A DNA stretch of 64,000 nucleotides from the NCBI GenBank assembly GCA_021397835.1, contig JAJFZO010000344.1, positions 6,386,001 to 6,450,000 on the forward strand. Direction: 5' to 3'. Origin of the DNA: Moringa oleifera. Taxonomy: Eukaryota > Streptophyta > Magnoliopsida > Brassicales > Moringaceae. Made by a program: the position numbers and the translations under genes. Positions 1 through 12,777 of this stretch are shown here, piece by piece (position 1 is the first letter of the stretch; each line of letters begins with the position of its first letter). A model generated the notes under the pieces. The model worked only from the letters and a program-made list of their open reading frames with translations, ran no database searches and was not told the origin of the DNA.

Positions 1-300
1 TAATTTAAATATTTAAAATATTTAAAATATTTAAAATTTTTATTAAATTTTAATTTAAATTAAATTAATATATATTTAATTTATATTTTTTAACATAAAA
101 TTTTGATTGATAACTTTTGATGACCATTAAAATTTTAAAAAACTTGTAAGAAACTCTTTTTTTCTAAAATTTTGTTGATTATAGAAAAGACTGTGGCTGA
201 AGCCCAATAAAGATCCAGGGTGGATCTTTTTTAACTTATAGACATGTTAGTGAGAGATGCTTAGCCGTTGGGATTTATTTTAAATAAAATAAAAAACAAA
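1..300. other. AT-rich intergenic DNA, no gene
   Basis: Strings of TTTAAA/AATATTT with no open frame of note. The phrases resemble the AT-rich repeat family described further on, but no ends can be fixed here. Confidence 0.5.
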
Positions 301-1370
301 GGGACAGGTGGAGACCACCCACTTTCTCACATGTAATGATGACGAGCAGATTTATGGACCCAAACAAGGCAATGCTACCCAGAGGGAGCCACACTTTTCC
401 CCACTGGCTTATACCACGAGTGCTCAGTCCCCCAGTTGGAATCACAGATCAGAGACTGCCCCTGGGCCCAATGAGCCAGTTATATACTTTTGTTGCTCCC
501 AAGCCGTCGGCTCATGTAATTTTTCTAGACCATCTTATGCAATTAAACAATTTCTTTGTTAAAAAATAAATATCTTCTTTCCAAAAACTGAATAATTGTG
601 ATACAACTTTCAAAATTATTTTATTTTAAGCTAACCAAGTTTGCAGTTGAAAAATTGAAAACAAAAAATATGTAAAATAAAAGAGAACAAAATTAGATTG
701 ATCTATTATAACTTTACGTGATTAAACGAGACAATCGATTCTTGTATCACGAATTCAAGATGCTATATAAAGCGATGGTGAAGGATGGAGGACGGCAGAA
801 AGATGCGGCGACTGATTAAAAAAGGTTAAAAGGGGAGAAAGAGGGAAATGGGCCAAGGGGGGGGGGGGGGGGGGGGGGGGGCAGAAGAAGAAGACATAGG
901 CATACAGTGAACTTTTTCGATCTTTTGGGGTTTAAAACTTTGTTTTGGTGCTAAAAAGATTTGAATCTCGTCGTCGAAGCCTTTTGCTTTTGGCTACTAC
1001 TTTAAAGAGTTATCTTTTCTTCTTCGCCTTCATAAAGGCTGGTTGGTTCATGTGCGTCGCTTTATCAGGAGTCAAACTTAAATCAAAGTCAGTTTCTCAT
1101 CATCAAAGCTTAGCTCATCATGGGGTTTCTTTTTCTTTTTATTTGATTTTCATAAATAGGTACAGATACAGAGGAGAGGGGGGGAGGACGCAGGGGAAGG
1201 TAATTGAAGACAGCTTGCATATTAGATTCTGTGTTGTTAAACGCAAGTACTGCTAGCAGGGTCAAGGCCTGATTGGGGGGCGAGTGTAGGCCACTAAACC
1301 TATCAGAAAAGAAGGAAAACAGGATTTTAGAAAGATATTCCAATAGTGGGCTTCAAAAAATAGGTTAAAA
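300..1370 (+). promoter_or_regulatory. Promoter/leader-like island with TATA box, no recognisable CDS
   Basis: This stretch is clearly less AT-rich than its surroundings. A good TATA box (TATATAA, 764-770) is followed by purine-rich leader-like sequence, an uninterrupted run of 25 G (857-881), and then A-rich sequence near 1357-1390 that could mark a transcript end. The short open frames (308-562, 945-1256) show no family resemblance and the second has no ATG start. It may be a non-coding transcription unit or a promoter stranded from its gene. Confidence 0.3.
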
Positions 1371-1489
1371 AATAAAAAAATAAAAAAAAAATCTACTGCA
1401 CTTGTACGCATTCTCAGCTTTCGGTCAAAATATTTGAGGGGAAGAAAAAAAAAAAAACTATTCCCTATGATATTTTCACCTCAATGCTA

Positions 1490-2720
1490 TTATGTGTAAT
1501 CATTAAAAAATAAAAATTTTATAAAATTTTGATATTTATTTTATGTTAATAATTAAAATTTTATATTAAAAATAATTAATTTAATTTCAATACACTAATT
1601 TAATTTAAATTAAATTTTAGTAATAAATTTAAAAATTAAAAATATTCAAATTAAAATTTTTATATAATAAATTTTAACTTAAAATTTTTTATAAATATAA
1701 AAAATATTCAAACTATCATCACAAATAGTTTTATAATTTTTATTATTAAAAATATATTTTAAAATTTATAATGTTAAAATTTAAAAAATAATTATTGAAA
1801 ATATGAAAAAAAAATTTGTAACTGTAATTTAAATATTTTTATATATTTATAAAAAAAATTTCAAGTCAAAAATTGTGTTGTGAGGTATTTAATTAAATAC
1901 TCTTAATTTTTGAAGTTTTTGATAATCTTTAATTTAAATCTAATTGATATATCAAATTTTGATTTATTATTTTTTAAATATAAAAATTGATAACACACGA
2001 TAAACATTAAAGTTTTATGAGATTTTTATCTTCAAAAATAATTAATTTATTTATAATTATGAAAAAAAATCTCACTTTACAAGTTAATTTTTAAAATTAA
2101 CAAGTATAAAATCATGTAATAAATTATTTTCAGAATTCAAAGATTAAAAATAACAACCAGATAATCTAAAGAAGCCAATTGTTTTCATCTATGATCAGTA
2201 TGAGAGATAGATTACTAAGTCATTTCTTGCTGATTTTAAAAAAAGGAAAAATGACCAATTTTTTAAGTGTGAAAAAATTCATTAATGAATTAAAATTTGA
2301 GGTTGAAATAGTTTAAAATTATTTTAAATAACTGCTATTTAAAATTTTTAAAATATTTTTTACTTTAAAATTAATTTTAAATTTCAAAATTTGATAAAAT
2401 TAATTTAAATTAATTTAAAAATTAGAAACATTCAAATTAAAAATTTTATATTTATGAATTTTAACTTAAATTTTTTTATAAATGCAAAAGGAATATTTAA
2501 ACTAGAATCATAAAAAAATTCAAAAAATTTTAATATTACAATATTTTTTGTAAAAATATTTTTAAAAAATTATATTAAATAATTAATGAATCAAAATTAT
2601 TTAAAATTAGAAAAAATTAATTCAAAATAAAATTTACTGGAGTCATTTTTAGAAATAAAAATATATTTAATTTTTTATAACAGTTTAAGTCAAAATTGGA
2701 ATATGTTAAGGTATGTTTTA
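1490..2720. repeat. AT-rich dispersed repeat family, decayed copies
   Basis: At least two copies sit here. Both carry the family core ACTTAAAATTTTTTATAAAT or a close variant (about 1678-1697 and 2464-2483), followed by a phrase resembling ATTCAAACTATCATCACAAA. The same order of phrases recurs at 3.6-4.1, 38.7-39.3, 47-48 and 48.9-49.4 kb. Ends are too decayed to call. Confidence 0.55.
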
Positions 2721-3600
2721 AAGTTAAAAGTTAATTTTAAAATAAAAACAGGATATTTTAAATTTGTAAATAATATTTATTCACTTATTTAATAATTTAT
2801 AACAGTATATACTATACCATAAGACAATAGTATTAAGATTAAAAAAAAAAAAAAAGAAGGTGAAATTATAAGATAGGATGCAGGGCCTGTCCTTGATGGT
2901 AAAATGAACATGATTTTGAAATTATTATTCAATCATGTCAACAGTATATTCCTTCATTTGCATGATACAGTAATCAATCAACCAGCTGTAACTCAATATC
3001 CATAAAACCAAAAAATAAAAATAAATAAATGTGAGTTGAATCTGATATTAGGCGGCGTTTGGTTAGATTTAGATTTCAATGGAAAAAAAAAAGCATCATT
3101 TTACATTTGCTGCTTAATTTAATGATTTATATCAGTATACTGAAATTCATAAATCAATCCTTCCTCACCTACTTATACTGCCCAGCTTTTTATTATTATT
3201 ATTTATTTAATCACTTAAACTTATAATTTTGATTTTCTTTGAGCCTACGGAGAATAACTTGTCCTAGGTTGGAAAATCAAATCTTTCCCATATCTCATCA
3301 CAAATCCCAAGTACTAAAATAATATTTTTTTATAAAAAAAGTATAACTTAAAGAAAAATAACCAAAATCACACAAGAAAATCAAAAGATAAATGCATGTT
3401 TTAATATATCGCAAAGTTATAAAGTATAGTGTTATTTCATTAAGCTGTAATAACAAAGTTTTATTTTTCAATACGAGATGTTTTCATTAATTATTAATTA
3501 TTAATTTTTTAATCTAATAAAAAATATGGGTCACATTCATCTTTAGATTCAACTCTCGTAAGTTAAACAAATTATTTTAATTCAAATATCATGATTACAA
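2721..3600. other. Intergenic, no gene seen
   Basis: AT-rich DNA with short A and T tracts and no coding, RNA or clear repeat signal. Confidence 0.5.
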
Positions 3601-4120
3601 AAAAGTTAGGATAAAAATTTTATAAAATTTTGATATTTATTTTGTATAATCAATTAATCTTTATGTTCGAAAAAATGACAAATTAGATATTGATTTATCA
3701 ATTTGATCTAAATTAAATATTATCAAAAATTTTGAAGATGTTATGTAATAAATTTTGATTTAAAATTTTTTATAAATGTAAAAAAAATTCAAACTATCAT
3801 CACAAAAAATTTTAAATTTTTATGAGTATTAAAAAATATATTATCTAAATTTGTAATATCAATTTTTTAAACAAAATAGATTTATATTAAAAAAATTTTA
3901 AATTTGAAAAAAAAATTTAAAATAGAGTGAATAATTTATTTAAATTATTTTTGAGATATTTTAACAATGACAATATTGTTAAATTTTTATAATTATTTGA
4001 GTTAAATTTTAAATTAAATTAAATTAAACTAAAAAATTTTAATTTTAATTTATTATTATAATATAAAATTTTATTTATCCAAAATTTAATAAAAATTATA
4101 AATTATATGATCTTTATACA
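3600..4120. repeat. AT-rich dispersed repeat family copy
   Basis: Carries the family core (near 3755-3780), the ATTCAAACTATCATCACAAA phrase (near 3788-3807) and the later phrase ACAATATTGTTAAATTTTTA (near 3969-3988). All appear in the same order in the better-defined copy at 38725-39260. Confidence 0.55.
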
Positions 4121-4129
4121 GAAAAATAA

Positions 4130-5300
4130 TTGCACAAGATCAGGAACAGCAAATATATGTTTTTGTTTCCATTAACTTCCAAAAATATTTCTTTTTTTTT
4201 GTGGCCACTTCTGTCAGAATCCCACAAAACCTCTCATTACTTTCCTCCTCCCCTCCCTCAGATAACTGCCCTTCTCTCTCTTTGGCTGTATGATACACAT
4301 TCTTCGATTTTCTCACACTGTCACTCCTGAGTTCCACGATTTTGATTCCTCTGTCATTCATCCTTTACTAATTAATTAATTAATTAATTATTGATTACTT
4401 ATATTATCTGCCCTTCTGCCAAATTCCCTATCTTTAACAAAACCCAATAAAGCTCAACCATATTTCATCTCCTCCAGATACAGTCCACAAACAGCCTTTT
4501 ACTGTAGCCAGTTTGGACAATAAGAAAATCAATTCCCGTAAAGGCCGAGAAAAGTTCCTCTGCATCCCTTTATACTTCCCTACAGAAACAGCTCCCAATC
4601 AGATCGCAGTATTCTCCAAACTAATCTCGAACGGCATCGTTTCACCTATTAGAAAAGGGAGTGTTCTTGTATCTGATTACCCCTCGGAGAAAGGAAATTT
4701 GTAAGAAAAAATAATTAAAAAAAGGGTCCTTGAGTGTTTCCTTTTCTAAGAGAACAGCCGCTGGGGCATGGAAAAGCTAGCTCCACCATGGTTTCTTGAT
4801 AACTCTCTCTCTCTCTCTTTGAGGAGGAGAGAGGGGCACGCAATACATTGGATTTTTCTTGAAACCTTTCAACGGCAGAACCCAACAGCAATCATCATGC
4901 CCTCCTCCTCCTTCTCCTTCTCTCTGACCATTTACCACCTTCATCATTACCCTCTCACCATCACCTGCACTACGGCTCCTACCCTTTTCAATATTATTCA
5001 CCACCTTCACATCCCAACGCCAAAACCCAAAAAAGCAAGCCAACAACAAAAAGAAGAAGAAGAGGAGGAGGAGGAGGAAGAAGAAGATATCGAGAAGGGT
5101 TTAATTTACTTGAAAGAAAACCCTAGTTTTCTCTGACTTGTTTTATCTTTCTGCGAGTGAAGGATTCTTTTACTCTTCAAGAGGATCCGTCAACTCCAAG
5201 CGGGGAATCAAGCGTCTCGGTCCGATCATCTGCTAGCTAGCTAGATCAAGTAAAAAAGAATCATACAAAGGTGTTACTTACTACTACAAGTTTTGGCTTC
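4130..5300 (+). promoter_or_regulatory. Pyrimidine-rich promoter/leader-like region without CDS
   Basis: The base composition shifts to that of a transcribed plant leader: CT-rich tracts (4801-4819), a GAA/GAG tract (5050-5090) and a telobox-like AAACCCTAG (about 5119-5128). A TAAT microsatellite lies at 4368-4390. The open frames inside are low-complexity and match no family. It could be the 5' end of a long non-coding or microRNA transcript; no known mature microRNA was recognised. Confidence 0.3.
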
Positions 5301-8266
5301 ATGGGTTTCACTTCCTTTTCATCTTTTCTCTTCTTCAACGTTTAGTTTATGTGTTACATTTAATTAGCTACGTGTGCTGAGATGATTCAGAAAAAAAAAC
5401 CCAGAAAGAAAGAAAACTTATCATCGTACGTGTCATATCTGTTTAGTGAGTCAATCATCGATCCCTCTCTCTCTTTCTTCATTGAATTTTTCTACATGTT
5501 TTCTTGTGGCTTTTAATGGCTTCTTGCCTGTTTGGTCGCTGCTTGTTTGGGTTGATATATTTATGAGAGACTCGGTTGTTTCATCTATGCATCTGTGACA
5601 AGCGTAATTAATGTTCTTCTCTGATATTCTCCACAACATAACATAACCGACCCTACAATTTGGTGCCTCAACTTTTATTCCTTCTCACTCAGAAACCTTT
5701 ATTACTTTGTCCCGATCTCCCGGCCCTGCAAGCCCCCGCCAGATTCTGGCAAGCTAGGGTTTCTCTCTCTCTCTCTCTCTCTCCCTCTTCCTATTATCTC
5801 AGCTGGATCTCTATATAAATCCATGTTTTCTTTGTTCTGGATCCTTTGTTTTTGAAGGGTAACATGCCTTTAATTACAATGCTTGTTTAACATAACACAA
5901 TTATTCATGTAGTTTCATTCTGCTTGTCATTTCTTCTAAACTTTAAACCAATAATTTACAACCTTTGAACACTTAATCTAAGAAAGAAACAAGACGAGAT
6001 TAAGGAAAAACACTTGCACTTCACATAAGTAGTTACCCTTGCTTAAACTCTCCGGCTGCTTCTGCTTCGAGAATCTTGCTTTCAATAACACATGATAATT
6101 AGATCTATTAATCATAACTCTGGAAATTACTGTTTATCTTATTATTTCAAATGCCTAACTTAGATCTAGAAATCAGCATATACTATTATTTATTTTAGTA
6201 TTTCAGATCTAATTTTTGCGTTGATTTTTGAAAAACTGGTTGATTGTATTTTGCTTGTTTTGGATTTTAACAAGTTGATTGAATCATGACGTATAGCGAG
6301 GACATTAATTTTCACATGGAAAATGATGTTTGAGATTAAGGAATCACACTAAATTTCAACGGTTTCACACGACATCTCTTTCTTGAAGTAGTGATCTTCG
6401 CAATGAATAACATAACCTTGTTCTTGTTTGGTATCAAAATTTCTCCAAAATTTGCTGCATATGTTCCGTTATAATTGAAAAAAAGGACATTGATCACCGT
6501 AGAACATTTGACTCCGTGTTGTTTCCACCATGTGATATCAATTATGCATAATCTGCCTTATGTACTATTGCTTTTCTTATTGACACCGTGCAATTCCATT
6601 ATGTATAATCCTTTAATTTGACTGACTTCTCCAAAAATGAAGCACAAAGTCGAAATCCAATATTATTCCTCTCTATCTAATTTCTTTTCCAAGCTTGGGG
6701 TAATTCCTAATTTCCCGGTCGACTTCATCATTATCAATAATGCCAGCGAGCATTTATAGCTTTTATTATAAAGCGAACAAGGAAATAGACTCAATTGAAT
6801 TGATTCATTTTGTAAGTTTTCACGCATACAACAATTAGATGATCGTGTACTTTTCCTTTCTATTAAAAGCTCAAGCAATTTGAATTAGCATGTGTAGCAA
6901 TAATTTCCCGTTGCAATTTTGTGAAGTTAGGGAAATGATTTGTTTTTTCCTTTATCCTTTTTTGGGTACTCTTTATCTTTTGTGTTTCTTGAGTAATTAT
7001 GGAGATTCTATAACGTGATTAACGATCATTACTACAAAACCCATGTTGTGATATCGCGTAGAAGTGTGATCAAAAACTTATTTTTATTCATGATGCCTGT
7101 TTTTAAAAATAAAAAAATAGTCAATAAAATTTAATTTTTTCAGATAATCATAAATTAATAACGAAATCAAAATTCTGGAACTAATAAATACTTGTTTGTT
7201 GCAATTTTCTTTTTGTTGGACCAACCATTTTCCCATTAGGCAATGTCACATATGTACAACAAGGGTAGCTATGAAGTGGAAATGCCTTTGTCAGTATTTG
7301 AATGAATTCGTAAAATGTAGCTATAAAGTGGTAATACCTTTCCCCATTGGACCCACTATTTTTCTTTAGAGTCATTGAATAATCTGAAATTGATTTTCCA
7401 AAACGACTTAACGAAGCAACACATTTGATTTTCCAAGATGAGAAATGATAATCTGAAATTGATTTCGTAAGATAATTTGCTCTTACGACTTCCTAATTTC
7501 TACAATATTCTTGATATGACCCGAAAGCTCTCAAGAGAAAAAGGACATAAAGGGTTGATGTCAAAGTTTTTATAAAACATCGGTACAAAAAAGTAGAGGG
7601 TACATAGAGAGTATAAATTCACTTTGTGGAGAGGCAAAGATGTGTCCTCTTCAAAGGAAAAGAAGAAATCACTTGTGGGTGGGCCAAGATAGAGCGAGGC
7701 ACCTGTGCGTGTCCCTTATCATGGATTTGACCTCATAATTCTCACTTATGGCTTTCTTTTTATTTTCGTTTGGTAAAAGATCAGAAGCTTCCTTTAAAGA
7801 CACATCGCTTTCATTTTTTACCCAATTTTAAAAAACGATGAAAATAATTTTTTTTATTATTTACAAAATTTTCTTTGATACAAATATTTCATTAGCCCAA
7901 GTTTGCTAAATATCCATGTTGTATGGGCCTGTAATTCAGCTTGTACAAGTAGCCCAGGTTTCTCGTTCAAACGCTGTCGTTTTTATGACAGTGATATAAT
8001 TTATCACAGAAAGAAAGAAGGGTTAATAGCGGCAGCAGACGCCACGGTGGCACAGACGACATAACGCCTGCCGCAGTGAAATAGTTTCTGATGGGAGGGT
8101 TATGTAGCTCCTGGTTGCGTTGTTGGACTTACATGCGATGATATTTTTTGATGGTTGATTAATCTCTTGATTTGGCTCATTGGTTAAGCTTTGGTTATGT
8201 GTTTTCGTGTTTGATTCGGATCAATGATGCCCAATTACTAGTAGCTCTGTGATTCGAGAATCGGAA
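5301..8266. other. Intergenic, second CT-rich leader-like patch, then SAM gene promoter and 5' UTR
   Basis: At 5751-5783 a reverse telobox (CTAGGGTTT) leads into a CT microsatellite (about 5763-5783), followed by a TATATAAA-like site (about 5813). From 5.9 to 7.9 kb there is no coding signal. About 7920-8266 is less AT-rich and is taken as promoter and leader of the gene starting at 8267. Confidence 0.4.
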
Positions 8267-11200
8267 ATGTCGAGCCCTCAGGTCACTATTACTCTGGGTC
8301 GCTCTCGTCAGGTATCTCCCTTTCTTTCTTCTGTTGTTGAGTTGCTGGGAAAATGGAGCAAAATGGAATTAGTTTCTTGAATCTGGTTTTCCGTTTTAAT
8401 TTAAAGAAAAGATAGTTAATCTGCTTTGCAAGGTTACTTGTGGAGTCTGATATCTTCCAAATTGTGGGAAGTTGAAGATATTTTAGAGTTCATATTTGTT
8501 TACTTGATTTCCTTTCCTCATTAAACCAACAAAATGAAGCAATCAGGTATTAATTTGTGATTTCATTTGATACTTAAACATGTCCTTTTTATGTATCCAT
8601 TTTATCTTGAAATTGATTCTACTTTCAATTTGGGATCTTTTGTTCAATTAATTGGTTAGTGGAACTCTAAAGGGGAACTTTACACAGTTTTCTTTTTCTG
8701 TTGGAATGTTGTAGTTTGATAATAAGATAATTCCTTTTCCTTTGTTTTCTTTCAGGTGGTTAAGAGGGGTGGACATGTACCAGAGAGCTCTGAATTTAAC
8801 TATTCTTCGCCAGTGGGAAGTAAGCGATCTATAAGAGAGAGACTTGGAAATAATGGTGATACTCTTTTATATGGAATTCAATCCAGAAGCAAGAGGTTTG
8901 TTTCCATATCTTTCCTAAGAGGATTTCTCAATGCTAAACTTAACTATGAAGTACCAACTTGCTATTTACGTGAGAGGCATGCATTATTTGTGATATAACT
9001 TCATTTTTTTTTTTTTGACTGTGTAATAATGGGATGACTTGATAGAGACATATAATTCAAAAATGATTTCCAATTTCTGATTTGGTATGTGAATCACAAT
9101 TTTGTCAACAGGTAAATGTGATTTTTTATCTAGCCATGAGTTTGAGGCTCCTTTTGATGCTTTTCCAGGTCGAGTTGCTTTGTTGTGTTCTGAATCGCAT
9201 TTTATGTTGGACATTTAATTATCCAATGAAAAGTGATCATTACTCTTTAGGAAATGCTGCAGCCATAGCCAGGACAGATGCGTGATGGTTGACTGTCATT
9301 TATTGAAATCCTGCTGCTTTCTTGACATGGATTTTGGAAAGATCATTATAGTTCTTGTATTTTCATTGATGATCTTCTACCATGTACTTGTGAAATAATG
9401 TCGAAGTTATTAATTTCATCTTCAAATTTTATCTTTTTTTTTTCACACATTCCCATGTGCGCAAAATGCACACCTTAGCGTACATATGCACAGAACTAAG
9501 TTTCTGTCATGTATTTAAAATACTGAGGGCTTTTGTTTTTCATGTTCACTTGCAGACAACGTGGGGAGAACAATCTGCAAAGTTCAACTGGTATGAATAC
9601 TGAATAGTACTGTCAAAAAACAGTTTCTGCTTAAGCAGAACATGAAGTTTGTATGTCTGAATGGTTTTTCTTTTCTTTTAGTTATTGCTACCATATTGAA
9701 CTGTTCTCCAGACTAACTCCTATGCCTTTCAATGCTTAAAGATGCCTGGATTCCTCGAAATGATCTACGTTTCAAACTTATCTGCAAAAACAAATTTAGG
9801 CAAACTAGGGGTGATGTTGAAGACCAAAATCACTTGAACCGCAGAAAACTTTCAAGGGAAATTCATTCTCCTGTGAGTACTTATTCAACAAAATGCCTTC
9901 CTAAGACAAAGGTCACCACTCCTTTGAGGCAAATTCCTCCTACAAGAAGTGCAGATGATTTGCTCCAATTGAAATCATTGAGAGGATCATATTCTGACTG
10001 GACTCATGATGGGTTGAGATGTAGATCTCCCGATAGAATCTTAGGTGCTTCTAGGGGTCTCTCACCACCGAGGAATATGCATGTCACAGCGCAAGGGTCT
10101 GGGTATAAGCCAATTGATTCTCCAAGATTTGCTCCTTATATGGACAGAGTTGGTTATGATTATTCAAGGCCTACAGGCTCTGTACCTCCCTTGAGAAAAT
10201 CTTCTCTGTCTCTTGAAGCTTCAAGACCAGTTACTCGAAGTCATCCATCGACTGGCCTCTCACAGAAAACTTCATACTTGGTACAGTTTAATTACCTTCG
10301 AGCAAACCTCTAAATAGCTGACTATACGTGTAAAAGCATTACCTTGGTGCTATGTGTATTTAATATGAATATATATCCTGTTCCTAATAAAAACAAAGGG
10401 AAAAAGAACAATGACGAAAATGATGCTGCACTAGCTTTCTTTTTATGAGATTCATTTGATATGGTTATACTTCTAGCAAATTGGTGTTGTTGTACAATCT
10501 CTAGATCTTAAATGGAAATTTATCTTACAATCTTGTAGAACTTGCACCTGCTTTGGAGTCAATGCTTCTTTACATATACTAGAATAAGTTTTGATTTGAA
10601 AGAGTACAAGTTTGTGCAAACCAAAGCTAAAAGCTGTTGGATTGGGACAGCTATCATCTTAAAGAAGGTTGGAAGCTTAAATTCATGGATTTTGGACCAA
10701 ACTCGTGAAATCTTATGCTCTTGAAATTATTACCCTCTAGGTATTTTTCTTAAAAATGAGGCTGATATTTATGAAGGACAAACTTCTTTATGTAATATAA
10801 TTATAGAAATCCAGGAACAGCTTCTGTAGTTTATTGCTTCTTATTAATATGCTTGTTTCTGTCTTTTCTTGAGAAGACTGGTTAGGTATGAGGCATTATC
10901 ATGTCTGCTATTTGAGCACTTATCTTATAATTGCAGTCAAGGTATCCTCGTGAGGGGGAAAATTTTCTGTAGTCGAGTTAGATCCCCAGTGTCTTAAGTA
11001 GTAATGGTGACATGACAAATAAGTTCCATGATGGTGGTGAAGGGAGTGGTCAAGATTATCAAACAATGTTCAGATCTCTGATGACTTACACTGATGGGTT
11101 TGATGTTGTTATGCATTGTTCATGAGATGCTTGTGTGCATGTTGGTTTGGGTGTGCATGAACATGAGCTAGAGAGAGACAGAGAGAGAGAGAGACTCAAA

Positions 11201-12777
11201 CATCGTGGGCTGTCTATGACTGGTGTGTCTACTCTCTAGACATGGGAACATTGTGAGCTGTAACTTCTGTGGGTTTCGGACCTGCGACGTTGGTATGATT
11301 ATTCTTATGATTCTCTTATGCTGATTTTATGGAAAGATGAGTTCATAATGGATAATTCTAATGATGTAAACAAGATTGATTTTGCTCCTAATTGTTACAT
11401 TATTGTTATTTTAAAAAAAAATCTACAAAATAAGATTGCAAACGTTAGGCTTCATTTTTAAATGGATTTTCCAATATCTAAGTTAGGTTTTTCAACAGGG
11501 ATGGGTGTTCAATGACAATATGTAAATTTTGTGGTTCAATAATGGTGCACTTAGCCCTTTGTGTATATGTCTGTCTCGAATTATGAGCGATTAACTTGTG
11601 TTTTTCCCTCAACCAACTTGTCCTTTCCATTAGAGTTGTAGGATTTTTGTCCTACTTGTTCTAATTTGTCGACTTCAGTCTTTTATGCTTCTTGCCTTTC
11701 TCATGCAACTGAAGCCTGTGCCTGTTTCAGACTGAAAAGGATTATTTTCTGAGATATGTTTATGCGCAATCTCTGCTTTGATAATAAGTTGGCAAGTCTA
11801 TCTTACACAGGGGAATACTCTATGCTCGAGCTCGATTCTCTTCAATGGTGTATACTGAAGTCGCAAGTTTCTGTTACTCTTGAGTTGTTGCAGCTTTGAC
11901 TGCTAACATCTACTCCATAAACCTTTTTTTTTTTCCTCATAAGTATGTGTCTGTTAACATGCAATTCTCATTTAACTTTACGTACACATGTAAATTACTT
12001 CAAAAAGCTCGAGAAGCTGAATTGCTAGTGGTTTATGTTATCATGTTTCAAGGACAAATCTGTACCACTTGTCTTCTGGTTTTGCTGGATATGCTTGAAT
12101 TTGTTAACAATTCAGATGTTATGCATTGTTCTTAAAGCCATATTCATAAGGGCATTGTTCCAATTGTTTCTGTGCAGGGAGTTGAACCTCTCACTGTTAG
12201 TTATTTCTTGCATTCACTGGGCTTAGAGAAGTATGCAGTTCTTTTCCAGGCTGAGGAAGTGAGTAGCCTCTTTTTACCATCTTTCAAAGCATGCAAATGA
12301 TATACTGCGGTGTATGTTCCTCCATGTAAACTGGACCTTAGCAGACATTATAAACATGGAAACTTTTGCAGTCTCAACACTTCCTTTTTGAAAATTCGAA
12401 AACGTAGTTTGCTAAAGTAATTTGTTTTCACTTTAACATTATATTAATTTCAGATTGACATGACAGCACTGAAGCAGATGAGAGACGATGACCTGAGAGA
12501 GTTGGGATTGCCAATGGTATTATTATCTTACCACTAGCATGCCTACTCATGTTACATTCTCTTAGTTAAGTGAATTTTATCTGAACTGTGGGAGTAGAGA
12601 GTGTGGGATTTTATGAGAACTAACCATCCTGGAGGCGGGAGAGGTCCTCATTAAGTTTGGTAAATGTTGTTATTATTATGGCTGAACCTATACTTTTTGT
12701 GATGAGAAATTGCACTAATGCAGGGACCAAGGAGGAAAATTCTTCTTGCTCTCATGCGTGGCACAGCAAGGGTGTAA
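8267..12777 (+). CDS. SAM (sterile alpha motif) domain protein
   Basis: Seven exons join into a 318-residue frame: 8267-8311, 8756-8895, 9556-9590, 9742-10280, 12178-12258, 12454-12516, 12724-12777, all GT-AG. The first ~250 residues are basic, Ser/Pro-rich and low in complexity. The C-terminal ~65 residues form a SAM domain (VEPLTVSYFLHSLGLEKYAV, then EIDMTALKQMRDDDLRELGL and GPRRKILLAL). SAM domains mediate protein-protein or RNA contacts; the specific role of this plant family is not known to me. An extra likely exon lies at 10937-11104 inside the 1.9-kb fourth intron. It has phase 0-0 and 56 codons but two internal stops, so the joined protein here leaves it out. With it the protein would be about 374 residues. 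Confidence 0.85.
10937..11104 (+). pseudogene. Likely SAM-gene exon with internal stops (compensating indels)
   Basis: A good acceptor (TTGCAG, 10931-10936) opens a 168-nt stretch of 56 codons that starts and ends in the phase needed to join the flanking exons (donor GTTGTT at 11105, weak). The reading starts SRYPREG and ends with convincing coding sequence (NGDMTNKFHDGG, GQDYQTMFRSLMTYTDG). In between are TAG stops at 10970-10972 and 10979-10981. Around these stops another frame reads SRVRSP, which would fit. One extra base before about 10970 and one missing base in the C4 run at 10984-10987 would explain it. It could be true decay with exon skipping, or an assembly error. Confidence 0.55.

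Noticed and set aside
945..1256. 103-codon plus-strand frame after the TATA box
   Set aside because: No ATG at its start, no family features, low-complexity runs; more likely part of a non-coding leader.
4768..5136. 122-codon plus-strand frame
   Set aside because: Composition is dictated by CT and GAA microsatellite tracts (poly-Ser, then poly-Glu); no domain.
5195..5235. Resemblance to the complement of miR166 (GGGGAAT...GGTCCGA)
   Set aside because: The middle of the match fails and no hairpin partner was seen; judged chance.
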